Shown here piece after piece: positions 23,801 to 31,933 of a stretch of DNA of 44,809 bases; within the stretch, counting starts at the first letter, position 1; each line of letters begins with the position of its first letter. The notes below the pieces were generated by a model that was not told the origin of the DNA, made no database searches, and saw nothing but the letters and a program-made list of their open reading frames with translations. A program made the position numbers and the translations under genes. The DNA is from an uncultured Myxococcales bacterium (GTDB taxonomy: Bacteria > Myxococcota_A > UBA9042 > DTJE01), in NCBI GenBank assembly GCA_903847405.1, contig CAINDP010000195.1, positions 1 through 44,809 on the forward strand. Reading direction: 5' to 3'.

Positions 23801-25807
23801 ATGACGGGGCGCAACGCCTGGGCGGTCGCGTTCGTGGTGGTGGCGACGTGCGTTGCGCGGGGCGCGGGCGCGGTGGAAATCCAGTCCGTGACGCGGGTCG
23901 ATGGGGGAGGGCCGGTCCTCGTCGGGCAGCGGGTCGAGTTCGCGGTTGTGCTGGGGAAGTCCTACGCGAACCCCTTCGATCCGGTCGCGATGGTGAAGGT
24001 CGCGGCGTCCTTCACGCGGGAGGGCGGCGCGCCCGTGATCGTCGGGGGATTCTGGTTCCAGGACTACGTGGCGTCGTACGACCAGGGGCGGGAAACGCTG
24101 ACGCCCCGGGGCGATCCCGGCTGGCGCGTGCGGTTCCGACCGATGGAGGCCGGCACGTACACGATGGGCCTGACGGTGCTGGACGTCGCGGAAGGTGTCA
24201 CGACGGAAGGCCCGACCGGGGCCGACGCGCAGACGCTGGACGCAGGCACGACCGCGCTGCCGACCGACGGGTTCGTGACCGTGGACGACGCGCCGGGACA
24301 GCAACCGGGGTTCCAGCGCAACGGCAAGCCATGGGTGCCGTTCGGGGCCAACGTCTGCTGGTCGGGTGCGGGGGGCACGAAGGACATCGAGGGCTGGTAC
24401 CAGGAAATGAAGACGGCGGGGCTGCAGTGGTCCCGCCTGTGGATGACCAGTTTCGACGGGACCGCGCTGGAGTGGAAGACCGGCGCCGACGACGGCGGGT
24501 ACGCGGGGCTGGGGACCTACAACCTGAAGGCGGCGTGGCGCGTGGACCGCATCCTGCAACTGGCGGAGGAGCGCGGGATCGCGCTGCAACTGGTGCTGCA
24601 GCAGCATTCGCAGTTCGAGTGCCAGCAATGGTCGTCCTGGGGCGACAACCCGTGGAACGTTGCGAACGGCGGGCCGTGCCGGCAGAGCATGGAGTTCTTC
24701 ACGAACGCCGACGTGGCCGCGGGGTTCGACGCCAGGCTGCGCTACATCGCCGCGCGGTTTGCCGACTCGCCCGCGATCATGGCCTGGGAACTGTGGAACG
24801 AGGTGGACCTGATCACCGGGTACCAGGCGGAGGTCGTCGCCACGTGGGCGCACCAGCGCGTCCCGCTGCTGAAGTCGATGGACCCGTACGGTCACCTGGT
24901 GACCACGTCGTATGCGTGGCCGCCCGCGGACGATCAGGACTGGCAGTACGAGGGGTACGACTTCGCGCAGTTCCACAGTTACCTGGCGATGTACGCGGAC
25001 TGGCTGCCGCAGTGGGCGTCGGACCTGCGCAAGTACGGCAAGCCGGTCGTGCTGGGGGAGTTCGGGATCGACACCCAGGGCAGCGACAACCTGAAGGACA
25101 CGGACGGGACGCACCTGGTCAACGCGACGATGCTGTCGGTGCTGTCGGGGTTCACGGGCGGAGCGATGTCGTGGTGGTGGGACAACTACCTGACGCCCGA
25201 CGGGCTGTGGATGCCCCTGGGGAACGTGGCGGCGCGGCTGCGCGCGGTGGGCGCGGCGCACGTGGTGGAACCTCTGCCCGCGGACGGCGTGATGGTCACG
25301 GAAGCCGATCCGGTGGTCGACGGGCATGCCGTGGAAGGGCGGGCGGCGCGGACGACCGACGGGGTCCTGGTCTGGCTGCACGACGCCGGTTCGGAGTGGA
25401 ACCGCGCGGCCGACTGGGCGCCGATTGACCACATCGGAGTGGTCGTTGACGTGGCGGGCCTCCGCCTGGACGGGGGCCTCTGCCGTGGCTTCATGCAGCA
25501 GTGCGACCCCCGGGGCGAATGCGCGGACATCGACGGGGCCCAATCGACCCAGGACACCGCGGAGGGGGCGATCCGGCTGACGGCGGACGTCTTCACCCGG
25601 GACCTGCTGATCCAGGTGCACTGCCTGGGGTCCTTCGGCGAAGACCCGGGTGGGGCGGGGGATACGGCGGGCGGCGAGGATTCCGGGACGACGGATGGGG
25701 CGGGCTCGGACGACGGGACGCCTGGGGACGGGATGGACGCGGCGGATGTGCCGGACGAACCGGAAGCCCCGCGGCCCCGTTCCCGCGGGTGCAGCGCAGC
25801 ATTCTAG
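23801..25807 (+). CDS. Secreted GH5-like glycosidase with DUF5060-like N-terminus and cut-short sorting tail
   Basis: A 668-residue exported protein: signal peptide to about residue 25 (ARGAGA), then a beta domain like DUF5060 (RVEFAVVLGKSYANPFDP), then a clan-A TIM barrel from about 160 to 480. The two catalytic carboxylates are visible: Glu334 in ELWNEVD and Glu420 in VLGEFGID. The NE dipeptide and the following strand pattern fit GH5-type endo-glycanases. A Cys-containing beta domain and a Gly/Asp/Thr linker follow. The protein ends RSRGCSAAF, the Gly-Cys of a MYXO-CTERM signal without its hydrophobic helix and Arg cluster. ATG 23801 is preferred, with GTG 23786 as an alternative. It lies 11 bases after the kinase gene. 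Confidence 0.85.
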   Translation: MTGRNAWAVAFVVVATCVARGAGAVEIQSVTRVDGGGPVLVGQRVEFAVVLGKSYANPFDPVAMVKVAASFTREGGAPVIVGGFWFQDYVASYDQGRETLTPRGDPGWRVRFRPMEAGTYTMGLTVLDVAEGVTTEGPTGADAQTLDAGTTALPTDGFVTVDDAPGQQPGFQRNGKPWVPFGANVCWSGAGGTKDIEGWYQEMKTAGLQWSRLWMTSFDGTALEWKTGADDGGYAGLGTYNLKAAWRVDRILQLAEERGIALQLVLQQHSQFECQQWSSWGDNPWNVANGGPCRQSMEFFTNADVAAGFDARLRYIAARFADSPAIMAWELWNEVDLITGYQAEVVATWAHQRVPLLKSMDPYGHLVTTSYAWPPADDQDWQYEGYDFAQFHSYLAMYADWLPQWASDLRKYGKPVVLGEFGIDTQGSDNLKDTDGTHLVNATMLSVLSGFTGGAMSWWWDNYLTPDGLWMPLGNVAARLRAVGAAHVVEPLPADGVMVTEADPVVDGHAVEGRAARTTDGVLVWLHDAGSEWNRAADWAPIDHIGVVVDVAGLRLDGGLCRGFMQQCDPRGECADIDGAQSTQDTAEGAIRLTADVFTRDLLIQVHCLGSFGEDPGGAGDTAGGEDSGTTDGAGSDDGTPGDGMDAADVPDEPEAPRPRSRGCSAAF

Positions 25808-25818
25808 GGAGTTTGCCC

Positions 25819-26499
25819 GTGGAAGATCGCCTGCTGGCGGATCGATGGATTCTTGCGATGATCGGGGCGGCCCTCGGTGTCACGGCGGCCAGCCTGGTCG
25901 CGGGACTGGCCGCGAACGCGGGCGGGGCGGACTGGGCGGTGGCGCTGCGGCCGTGGCTGGACGCCGACGACAACGGGCGGCTGCCGGTGGCCTTCGAGGC
26001 CCTGTGCCTGTTCGGGGCCGGTCTGGCGTGCGTCCTGGTGTGGCACGACGGGAAGGGGACGGCGGGGACCCGCAGCGGCCACTGGGCAGGCCTGGCCGTG
26101 CTGTTCGCTCTGCTGGGCGCTGAAAAGGCCGTCGGGCTGCACGAACTGGCGGCGGCCGCCGTGTCGGCCCAGTACGGGACGTTCCGCGGCGGGCTGATGG
26201 GCACCTTCGTGATTCCCGCGGTCGCGGTGCTGGCGTTGCTGGCCTGGGCATACCGGGAATTCGTCAAGTCCCTGCCCGCGGCGACGATCCGGGGGCTGGC
26301 GTGGGGCTGGGCCCTGCTGCTGGGCTGCGGGATCGGCCTGGAACTGGTCGCCGCGGTCTGGATCAAGATGACGGGCGGCGGGGACGCGATCCAGGTTCTG
26401 CTGGCCAACGCCGAGGAAGCCGGCGAGATGATCGGCGCCGCGATCCTGTTCCGGGTGCTGTGGCGCCATGCCCGCGGGGCGCCTATCCCGCCGTCCTGA
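25819..26499 (+). CDS. Multi-pass membrane protein of unknown function
   Basis: A 226-residue hydrophobic protein with about five to six predicted helices (roughly 8-32, 48-68, 78-97, 120-143, 152-178 and 190-214). Charged residues include a short WLDADDNGRLP loop near 42-52 and a conserved-looking KAVGLHELAAAAVS near 98-111. No family motif is recognised. Start GTG 25819 has AGGGAG 8 bases upstream and lies 12 bases after the stop of the GH5-like gene, so the two are probably co-transcribed. Its 3' end overlaps the convergent GH13 gene by 17 bases. Confidence 0.75.
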   Translation: MEDRLLADRWILAMIGAALGVTAASLVAGLAANAGGADWAVALRPWLDADDNGRLPVAFEALCLFGAGLACVLVWHDGKGTAGTRSGHWAGLAVLFALLGAEKAVGLHELAAAAVSAQYGTFRGGLMGTFVIPAVAVLALLAWAYREFVKSLPAATIRGLAWGWALLLGCGIGLELVAAVWIKMTGGGDAIQVLLANAEEAGEMIGAAILFRVLWRHARGAPIPPS

Positions 26500-28141
26500 C
26501 CACCAGGCCCTCCCAGGGCGCCAGCACCAGTTCCGGGGCCGCAGCGTCCGTGCGCCGCCCATCGGTGGACACGACCAGGGTTCCGCCGGGCGCGGGGTTG
26601 CGCAGCGTGTGCGCCCGGTTCGTCGCGTTCAGCAGCACCACGACCGTCTGCCCGTCCGCCGTCCGACGCCAGCCCACCACGTCCTTGCCCGTTTCCGCGG
26701 CGTCCAGCAGCGCCAGGTCGCCCCGGTGCAGCGCGGGGTTTTCGCGGCGCGCATGCAGGAACCGCCGGTAGCACTCCAGCAGCGAATCGGGGTTCCCCGC
26801 CTGGTCCGCGACCGTGCGCCCGCCAAGGTCGTCCGGCAGCGGCAGCCAGGGCTTCACGCCCTGGGCGCAGAACCCGGCCGTCGCCGTCCCGTCCCACTGC
26901 ATCGGCGTCCGGCACTCGTCGCGGTTGATCGATTCGCCCATCAGGCTGCGGATCGCGTCGTACACGAACTGCGGCACCCACTGCATCCGCAGGACCAGGG
27001 CGTCCTGGCTGTCACGCGCCGGGATCGGCCGCTGGACCATCCCGACTTCCTCGCCGTAGTACAGGAACGGTACGCCGCGCGCGGTCAACTGCCAGGCCGC
27101 GTTCAGCCTGGCCCGCGCCATGTCGCCGCCCAGCCGGCTGATCCGCCGCGCCCGATCGTGGTTGCCGAACACCCAGGTGGGAATCAGCGGATCCGGGAAC
27201 AGACGGTCATACTCGGACACCAGTTCGCGGATCGTGGCGGGCTTCAGGGCCGCCTTCAGCGACCGGAACAGGAACACCAGGTTCAGCCCGTGGCCGTCGC
27301 AGCAGTGGGCCTGGGCCATTTCGATCGGCGCGTTGACCTCGCCCACCAGGAAGCGGTCGCCCGGGTACCCGTCGACCACTCGGCGCAGTTCCTTCATGAA
27401 CGCCAGGGTTTCCGGCAGGTTCAGCGTCCGGTCCGATCCCTGGAACAGCATGCGCGGGTCGTCGTCGCTGGGGATCAGCCGCCACGCGAACGGGTTGTCG
27501 CGGAACTCGGCGTCCTCGAACAGCGCGTTGACGATGTCCAGCCGGAAGCCGTCCACGCCCCGATCCAGCCAGAACCGCAACGTGCCCAGCATTTCCGCCT
27601 GCACTTCGGGATTGCGGTAGTTCAGGTCGGGCTGGAACGGCAGGAATTGCGTCCAGAACCACTGGTCGGTCGGGGCGTCGTAGTGCCAGCCCGACCCGCC
27701 GATCATCGCGTTCCAGTTGTTCGGGGGCGCCTTCCCGCCGGGCTTGCGCCCGTCATGCCACACGTACCAGTCGCGCTTGGGGTTGTCGCGGGACGACCGG
27801 CTTTCGACGAACCACGGGTGCTGGTCGCTGGTGTGGTTCATCACCATGTCCATCACGACCTTCATGCCGCGGGCGTGGACCGCCTGGATCAGCCGGTCCA
27901 CCGTGGCCAGGTCCCCATACTCGGGCGCGACCGTGCGGTAGTCGCAGATGTCGTACCCGACGTCGCGCTGCGGACTGGCGTAGAACGGCGAGAACCAGAT
28001 GGTCCCGACGCCCAGGTCGGCCAGGTGATCCAGTTTGGCGATGATGCCGTCCAGGTCGCCGATGCCGTCGCCGTTACTGTCGAAGAAACTGCGCGGGTAG
28101 ATCTGGTAGACCACCGTTTCGCGCCACCAGGAATTCTGCAT
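26483..28141 (-). CDS. GH13 family alpha-glucosidase (oligo-1,6-glucosidase type)
   Basis: A 552-residue cytoplasmic alpha-amylase-superfamily enzyme. It begins WWRETVVYQIYPRSFFDSNGDG, the classic start of the oligo-1,6-glucosidase/alpha-glucosidase/trehalose-6-phosphate hydrolase group. Conserved regions are DMVMNHTSDQHPWF (I), GFRLDIV with nucleophile Asp202 (II), FLVGEV with acid/base Glu268 (III) and FGNHDRAR with Asp329 (IV). A C-terminal beta domain ends the protein. It should release glucose from short alpha-glucans or sucrose-like substrates. The exact linkage is not predictable by eye. No signal peptide is present. ATG 28141 follows GGGAGG. It lies 80 bases downstream of lpdA on the same strand. 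Confidence 0.95.
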   Translation of the reverse strand: MQNSWWRETVVYQIYPRSFFDSNGDGIGDLDGIIAKLDHLADLGVGTIWFSPFYASPQRDVGYDICDYRTVAPEYGDLATVDRLIQAVHARGMKVVMDMVMNHTSDQHPWFVESRSSRDNPKRDWYVWHDGRKPGGKAPPNNWNAMIGGSGWHYDAPTDQWFWTQFLPFQPDLNYRNPEVQAEMLGTLRFWLDRGVDGFRLDIVNALFEDAEFRDNPFAWRLIPSDDDPRMLFQGSDRTLNLPETLAFMKELRRVVDGYPGDRFLVGEVNAPIEMAQAHCCDGHGLNLVFLFRSLKAALKPATIRELVSEYDRLFPDPLIPTWVFGNHDRARRISRLGGDMARARLNAAWQLTARGVPFLYYGEEVGMVQRPIPARDSQDALVLRMQWVPQFVYDAIRSLMGESINRDECRTPMQWDGTATAGFCAQGVKPWLPLPDDLGGRTVADQAGNPDSLLECYRRFLHARRENPALHRGDLALLDAAETGKDVVGWRRTADGQTVVVLLNATNRAHTLRNPAPGGTLVVSTDGRRTDAAAPELVLAPWEGLVVRTAG

Positions 28142-28221
28142 CGAAGCCTCCCGATCGTCAGCGCGCATCGATACAACGTTCCGGCCGCAATCTCCAGATG
28201 GAATCGAAGGGAAGAGGGGGT

Positions 28222-29607
28222 TCAGGCGTGGATCGCGCGCCCCAGTGCCGCCAGCGCCGCTTCCTTCAGCACCTCGGGCAGCGTCGGGTGCGCGTGGCAC
28301 GTGCGCGCAAGGTCTTCCGCGCTGGCCGCGAACTCCATGGCCGCCGCAGCCTCCGCGATCAGGTCGCCCGCCCGGGGCCCGATGATGTGCACGCCCAGGA
28401 TGCGGTCGGTGGTCGCATCGGCCAGGACCTTCACCTCGCCGTCCGTCTGGCCCAGCGCCAGTGCCCGCCCGTTGGCCTTGAAGGGGAAGGCGCCCATCTT
28501 GTAGGCCACGCCCGCCGCCTTCAACTCGTCTTCGGTCCGGCCCACCGACGCCACTTCCGGGTCGATGTAGCAGACGTTGGGGATCACGCCGTAGTTCACG
28601 TGGCCGTGGCCCGTGGCGATCCCCTCCACGCAGGCGATGCCTTCCTCGTGGGCCTTGTGGGCCAGCATCGCGCCGCCGATCACGTCGCCGATTGCGTACA
28701 CGCCCGCGACGGACGTCCGGAAGTGTTCGTCCACCGGAATGCGCCCCTTCGCGTCGGTGGCGATGCCGGCGGCATCCAGGCCCAGGCCCTGGGTGTTCGC
28801 GGCGCGGCCCACGGCAACCAGAACGCGGTCGCAGGGGATGGGGTCGGCGCCCTCGATTTCGATGATGCATCCATCGCCTTCCGGACGTGCGGCCAGGACC
28901 TTCGACGACAGCCGGAAGGTCAGGCCCTGGCGCTTCAGCAGGCGCTGGGCGATGGTGGCAATGCCCGTGTCCATGCCGGGGAGGATGCGGTCCAGGTACT
29001 CGACCACGGTGACCTTCGAACCCAGGCGGGCCCAGACGGAGCCCAGCTCCAGGCCGATCGCGCCGGCGCCGATGACGACCAGGTGTTTCGGGACCTCGGG
29101 GTAGGCCAGGGCCTCGGTGGACGTGCCGATGCGGTCGCCGTACTGGATGCCCGGGAGGCTGGCCGGCACGCTGCCGGTCGCGATGATCGTGTGCTTCGCG
29201 GTGATTTCGACGCTGTCGGCGCCTTCGACCAGCACGCGGTTGGGGGCGGCGAAGCGCGCCGTGCCCCGGTACCGCCGGATCTTGTTCTTCTTGAACAGGC
29301 CGTCGATGCCGCCCGTCAGCAGCTTGACGATGCGGTCCTTCCGTTTCATCAGGGCGCCCAGATCCAGCGATACATCGCCGATGACCAGGCCGTGTTCCTT
29401 CAGGCCGTCCTTCACCGTCGCGTAGTGCTCCGACGATTCCAGCAGCGCCTTGCTGGGGATGCAGCCCACCCGCAGGCACGTGCCCCCCAGCAGGTCCTCC
29501 TGCTCGACGCAGGCGACGTTCAGGCCCAACTGCGCGGCGCGGATGGCCGCGACGTAGCCCCCGGGCCCCGCGCCGATGATCAGGATGTCGTGGGATGCCG
29601 TTTCCAT
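28222..29607 (-). CDS. lpdA: Dihydrolipoyl dehydrogenase (E3)
   Basis: A 461-residue flavoprotein. The FAD-binding IIGAGPGGYVAAIRAAQLG lies at 10-28, the redox disulfide GGTCLRVGCIPSK gives Cys44 and Cys49, and the NAD-binding GAGAIGLELG lies at about 185. YAIGDVIGG binds FAD a second time, and CHAHPTLPEV supplies the catalytic His at the dimer interface. This is a full-length class I disulfide oxidoreductase that reoxidises dihydrolipoamide for 2-oxo-acid dehydrogenase complexes. The E1 and E2 genes sucA and sucB lie 8 kb to the right, on the same strand but not contiguous. ATG 29607 has GGGGAGGGG upstream. N-terminal lipoyl domain: none. Confidence 0.97.
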   Translation of the reverse strand: METASHDILIIGAGPGGYVAAIRAAQLGLNVACVEQEDLLGGTCLRVGCIPSKALLESSEHYATVKDGLKEHGLVIGDVSLDLGALMKRKDRIVKLLTGGIDGLFKKNKIRRYRGTARFAAPNRVLVEGADSVEITAKHTIIATGSVPASLPGIQYGDRIGTSTEALAYPEVPKHLVVIGAGAIGLELGSVWARLGSKVTVVEYLDRILPGMDTGIATIAQRLLKRQGLTFRLSSKVLAARPEGDGCIIEIEGADPIPCDRVLVAVGRAANTQGLGLDAAGIATDAKGRIPVDEHFRTSVAGVYAIGDVIGGAMLAHKAHEEGIACVEGIATGHGHVNYGVIPNVCYIDPEVASVGRTEDELKAAGVAYKMGAFPFKANGRALALGQTDGEVKVLADATTDRILGVHIIGPRAGDLIAEAAAAMEFAASAEDLARTCHAHPTLPEVLKEAALAALGRAIHA

Positions 29608-29746
29608 GAATTCCCCTCCCCGGTTCAGCCCCCAGGGGCCGCGGGGGAAACGTAGCGCGAAGGGGCGGGCTTGTCGAGGCGGGGCGGGTGGGGCGCGAGG
29701 CACGGACTGTGACCTGGGTGCAGACGGGGACGAACCGTCGCCGTCG

Positions 29747-29774
29747 TTGAAACCTGTTGCGGAGGTCGTACAAT
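29747..29774 (+). promoter_or_regulatory. Predicted strong promoter before the DUF2283 gene
   Basis: TTGAAA (29747-29752, 5 of 6), 16-base spacer, TACAAT (29769-29774, 5 of 6). Initiation near 29781 would give a leader of about 120 bases to GTG 29904, containing the remnant partner frame. Confidence 0.55.
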
Positions 29775-29776
29775 CG

Positions 29777-29914
29777 GACGGTCGGATTCGCAGATGGGGC
29801 CGGGTGCCTGAGGCAGGAAACCGATTCTTGCGAGTGATCCTGTTGCAGGATGGAGCAACCGTCCACAACGCCTTCTTTGACCGACGATTCCGGGAGGTGG
29901 AACGTGAAGGCTGA
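29777..29914 (+). pseudogene. 3' remnant of a small toxin-like gene upstream of DUF2283
   Basis: An open frame in the same direction reads DGRIRRWGRVPEAGNRFLRV, then DGATVHNAFFDRRFRE, and stops at 29914, overlapping the DUF2283 start by 11 bases. The 'RYLRV...DG.TVHNAFFDR.F' pattern is what I associate with the C-terminal end of small DUF4258/RelE-like proteins that sit before DUF2283 genes. No plausible start or N-terminal half is visible upstream, where random GC-rich translation begins. So it looks 5'-truncated. A very short intact peptide cannot be excluded. Confidence 0.4.
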
Positions 29915-30101
29915 GTATTTCCAGGACACCGACACGCTGTTGTTGACCTTCAGCGAGCGCGCGGTCGTGGACACGCAGGACGTGAACGAGAACCTCCTGG
30001 TCGAACTGGACGAGGCGGGACGGGTCGTCGCCATCACCATCGAGCACGCGAACGAGCAGATGGACGTCCGGGAGTTTTCGTACCGGTTGAGGGTCGCCTG
30101 A
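29904..30101 (+). CDS. DUF2283 family protein, possible antitoxin
   Basis: A 65-residue protein with the DUF2283 pattern: EYFQDTDTLLLTFSER, TQDVNENLLVELDEAGRVVAITIEHA. This small alpha/beta family often sits as the second gene of a pair with a small DUF4258-type protein and is thought to be antitoxin-like. The biochemical role is unproven. Start GTG 29904 is chosen for its GGGAGG 6 bases upstream. An in-frame ATG at 29850 would add 18 residues without a good ribosome site. The start lies inside the 3' end of a toxin-like frame that appears truncated, which would make this an orphan. Confidence 0.75.
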   Translation: MKAEYFQDTDTLLLTFSERAVVDTQDVNENLLVELDEAGRVVAITIEHANEQMDVREFSYRLRVA

Positions 30102-30218
30102 ATCCACCGTCCCCCCCCGGCCAGGTTCTGGAATTCCTCAAAACAAAGTCATCGACTGGAATTCGGCATCCTTTCCAGGTTTCCGTCGGGACCCGGGATC
30201 GGAACGGAGGCGACGTCC

Positions 30219-30533
30219 ATGGCGAGGTGGTCGAATGCAGTGCTGGCGCTGCTGTTGGTCGTCGGCGCGGGGTGCCTGCCTCCGTACCCGGCCCAGATCC
30301 GCAGGGAGGAGCGTCCTGCGTGGCGCGAACAGCAGCGCCGGGAACATCAGGATCGGGAGGCGCAGGCGCGGTACGAACGCGCCGAGCAGATCCGGAGGGA
30401 CCAGGAAGAGCAGCAGAGACGGGCGAAACCGCGGCGGGTGGAGCAGGACCGCGACCGCAGGCATGACGACAACCGCGACAAGGACAAGCACGACGGGCGC
30501 GAACAGGATTCCCGCGATCACGACCGGGATTGA
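30219..30533 (+). CDS. Small Arg/Asp-rich lipoprotein
   Basis: A 104-residue protein. A signal peptide ends in VVGAGC (Cys19), a likely lipid-attachment site. The rest is extremely charged and low in complexity, with long runs of Arg, Glu, Asp, Gln and His (for example REEQRR-like stretches and DRRHDDNRDKDKHD), expected to be a long helix or disordered in the periplasm. No family recognised. ATG 30219 has GGAGG 8 bases upstream. Such charged lipoproteins may act as linkers to peptidoglycan or the outer membrane, but this is speculation. Confidence 0.65.
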   Translation: MARWSNAVLALLLVVGAGCLPPYPAQIRREERPAWREQQRREHQDREAQARYERAEQIRRDQEEQQRRAKPRRVEQDRDRRHDDNRDKDKHDGREQDSRDHDRD

Positions 30534-30956
30534 GGGCCGAAGGCGCGGTCAACGGCCCCGTCATCCTTCATGGACGCCCTGGCGCCTTCGCTGAAGGCGA
30601 TGTCGGACCGGAACGACGTCCTCTGGGACCCGTTCGTCGTGAGGGCGCTCCCATCGGATGCCCCGGCTGGCTGTCAGCACGTGCGGGAATGCTCGCGGGA
30701 CGTGTCCGTCGGCCTTCAGCGCGTTGAACCGAACGGGCCGGGCGTCCGTGAGGTCCCACCGCGCACGATGGCGAACCGGAAGGACCTCGCGACGGTCCTG
30801 TCGCGTGCAGAGCGGCCATTTGCGGACGTCCGGACGGTCCCTTCCGCCAACGTGAAACAAAATTTCCCCACCATCGATCCTTTTCGTGCGGCGTCCGTCT
30901 ATTGGGCCGTACCCCCCGACGCATGGTGCGACGGGCGGTGAACTGGAGGACCGATC
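30534..30956. other. 423-bp region without a convincing gene
   Basis: Open frames exist on both strands, one of about 123 codons from 30570, but they lack a ribosome site and recognisable features. The region holds the alternative hairpin at its left end and a more AT-rich patch near 30855-30895 that may carry the promoter of the next gene. Confidence 0.45.
30538..30599 (+). repeat. Three-armed alternative hairpin after the charged lipoprotein gene
   Basis: CGAAGGCGC (30538-30546) can pair with GCGCCTTCG (30582-30590). The latter can instead pair through CGCCTTC (30583-30589) with GAAGGCG (30593-30599) around a 3-base loop. The two folds exclude each other. No T-run follows. Confidence 0.45.
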
Positions 30957-31691
30957 ATGCGACACACCACGAAGGGTTCCTGGACGACGGCGAGGCTGGA
31001 GGAACTGGGGAGTGTGACCGTGCGCTGCCTGGACCTCGACGAACGCATGGCCGACCTGGCGAAGGGCATGCGCGAGGAGGTCGGGAGGATGGCGGCGGCC
31101 ACCGCAGGCGCCAGGGCGGCGCGAGAGGAGGTGCGGTACCTGGGTCAGCAACGGAAACCGACAAAGGCCACCCTGGATCTGGTCGTGCATGACATCGAGG
31201 CCGACGTCCGCAAGGCCGCGCGCTTCGACGTGGGCTGCGACACCTACCGGGCGATGTTCCCGGACGGGCTGAACGGACTAATGGGCGTGGCCCAGGGACT
31301 GCGCACGCGCCGGTTGAAGGCCCTGGTCCAGACCCTGGCCCAGGCGACCGGCCAGGAAGCGGCAGCGAAGGCCCTCGCCGACGCGATGGCGGCGTTCGAG
31401 GCGGCCGAAGGCATCTACCAGGCGTCGCGCAGCAAATCCCAGGCGGCGACCAAGGCGGTCGAGTTGGCGCGGGCCTCCTTCCTTGCGAACTACCGCCTGG
31501 CCCAGGCCACGGTGTTCGCGCGGGTGAAGGACGCGAAGGTGGCCGCGGCCCTGTTCCCGGACATGCGGACTGTGGCGAGGTCATCAGGTGGCGACGTGAC
31601 GCCCGCGAATCCCGCCGCCATCCCCGCACTGCCCACGAACCCTGCGGTCCAGCCGTCGCTGGTCCCGCCGGACCACATCAACGCTGCTTGA
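30957..31691 (+). CDS. Hypothetical helical coiled-coil protein
   Basis: A 244-residue cytoplasmic protein without signal peptide. It is almost entirely helical: residues 8-60 (LEELGSVTVRCLDLDERMADLAKGMREEVGRM read in part) and 115-200 (LKALVQTLAQATGQEAAAKALADAM, KAVELARASF) show heptad spacing and high Ala, Glu and Lys content. Between them is a less regular segment with FDVGCDTYRAMFPDGLNGLMG. The last 40 residues are Pro/Ala-rich. I do not recognise the family. The layout recalls phage or secretion-system structural helical proteins, but nothing nearby supports that. ATG 30957 follows GGAGGA. A strong hairpin lies 17 bases after the stop. Confidence 0.75.
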   Translation: MRHTTKGSWTTARLEELGSVTVRCLDLDERMADLAKGMREEVGRMAAATAGARAAREEVRYLGQQRKPTKATLDLVVHDIEADVRKAARFDVGCDTYRAMFPDGLNGLMGVAQGLRTRRLKALVQTLAQATGQEAAAKALADAMAAFEAAEGIYQASRSKSQAATKAVELARASFLANYRLAQATVFARVKDAKVAAALFPDMRTVARSSGGDVTPANPAAIPALPTNPAVQPSLVPPDHINAA

Positions 31692-31707
31692 TACGCGCCC
31701 GGGACAT

Positions 31708-31738
31708 CCTCCCCGGCATCGACGCCGTGCCGGGGAGG
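31708..31738 (+). terminator. Hairpin terminator candidate after the coiled-coil gene
   Basis: CCTCCCCGGCA (31708-31718) and TGCCGGGGAGG (31728-31738) form a perfect 11-bp stem with a 9-base loop, 17 bases after the stop codon at 31691. No T-run follows, so termination without a U-tract is assumed. Confidence 0.5.
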
Positions 31739-31933
31739 GCCGGGGCAATCTGCCGGAACCTGCAATCGGAACATCGACGGACCGCGTGGATTCTGTGATG
31801 TCCTCCTGACGAAGAGGCCCTGCGCATTCCGCTCTTCGCTTTCGGCATGCTACCCTTCACGTTGAGTTGCAGCATCCGTGCGCCCACGGCGGTGTTGGCG
31901 GATCGCCACGTCGAGTGCAGCGGAGGACGTGCC

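Noticed and set aside
25790-25860. A frameshift that would extend the GH5-like protein into the next gene as its anchor
   Set aside because: None of the three frames yields a Cys, helix and Arg-cluster tail, and the next gene has its own ribosome site and a coherent multi-helix protein.
26483-30040. One continuous 1185-codon minus-strand frame covering the GH13 gene and the lpdA region
   Set aside because: Only the part up to 28141 reads as a protein (GH13). The rest is an off-frame reading of lpdA. It is not a natural fusion.
30570-30941. A 123-codon open frame between the charged lipoprotein and the coiled-coil protein
   Set aside because: No Shine-Dalgarno sequence, mixed composition, and no domain, signal peptide or coupling to neighbours.
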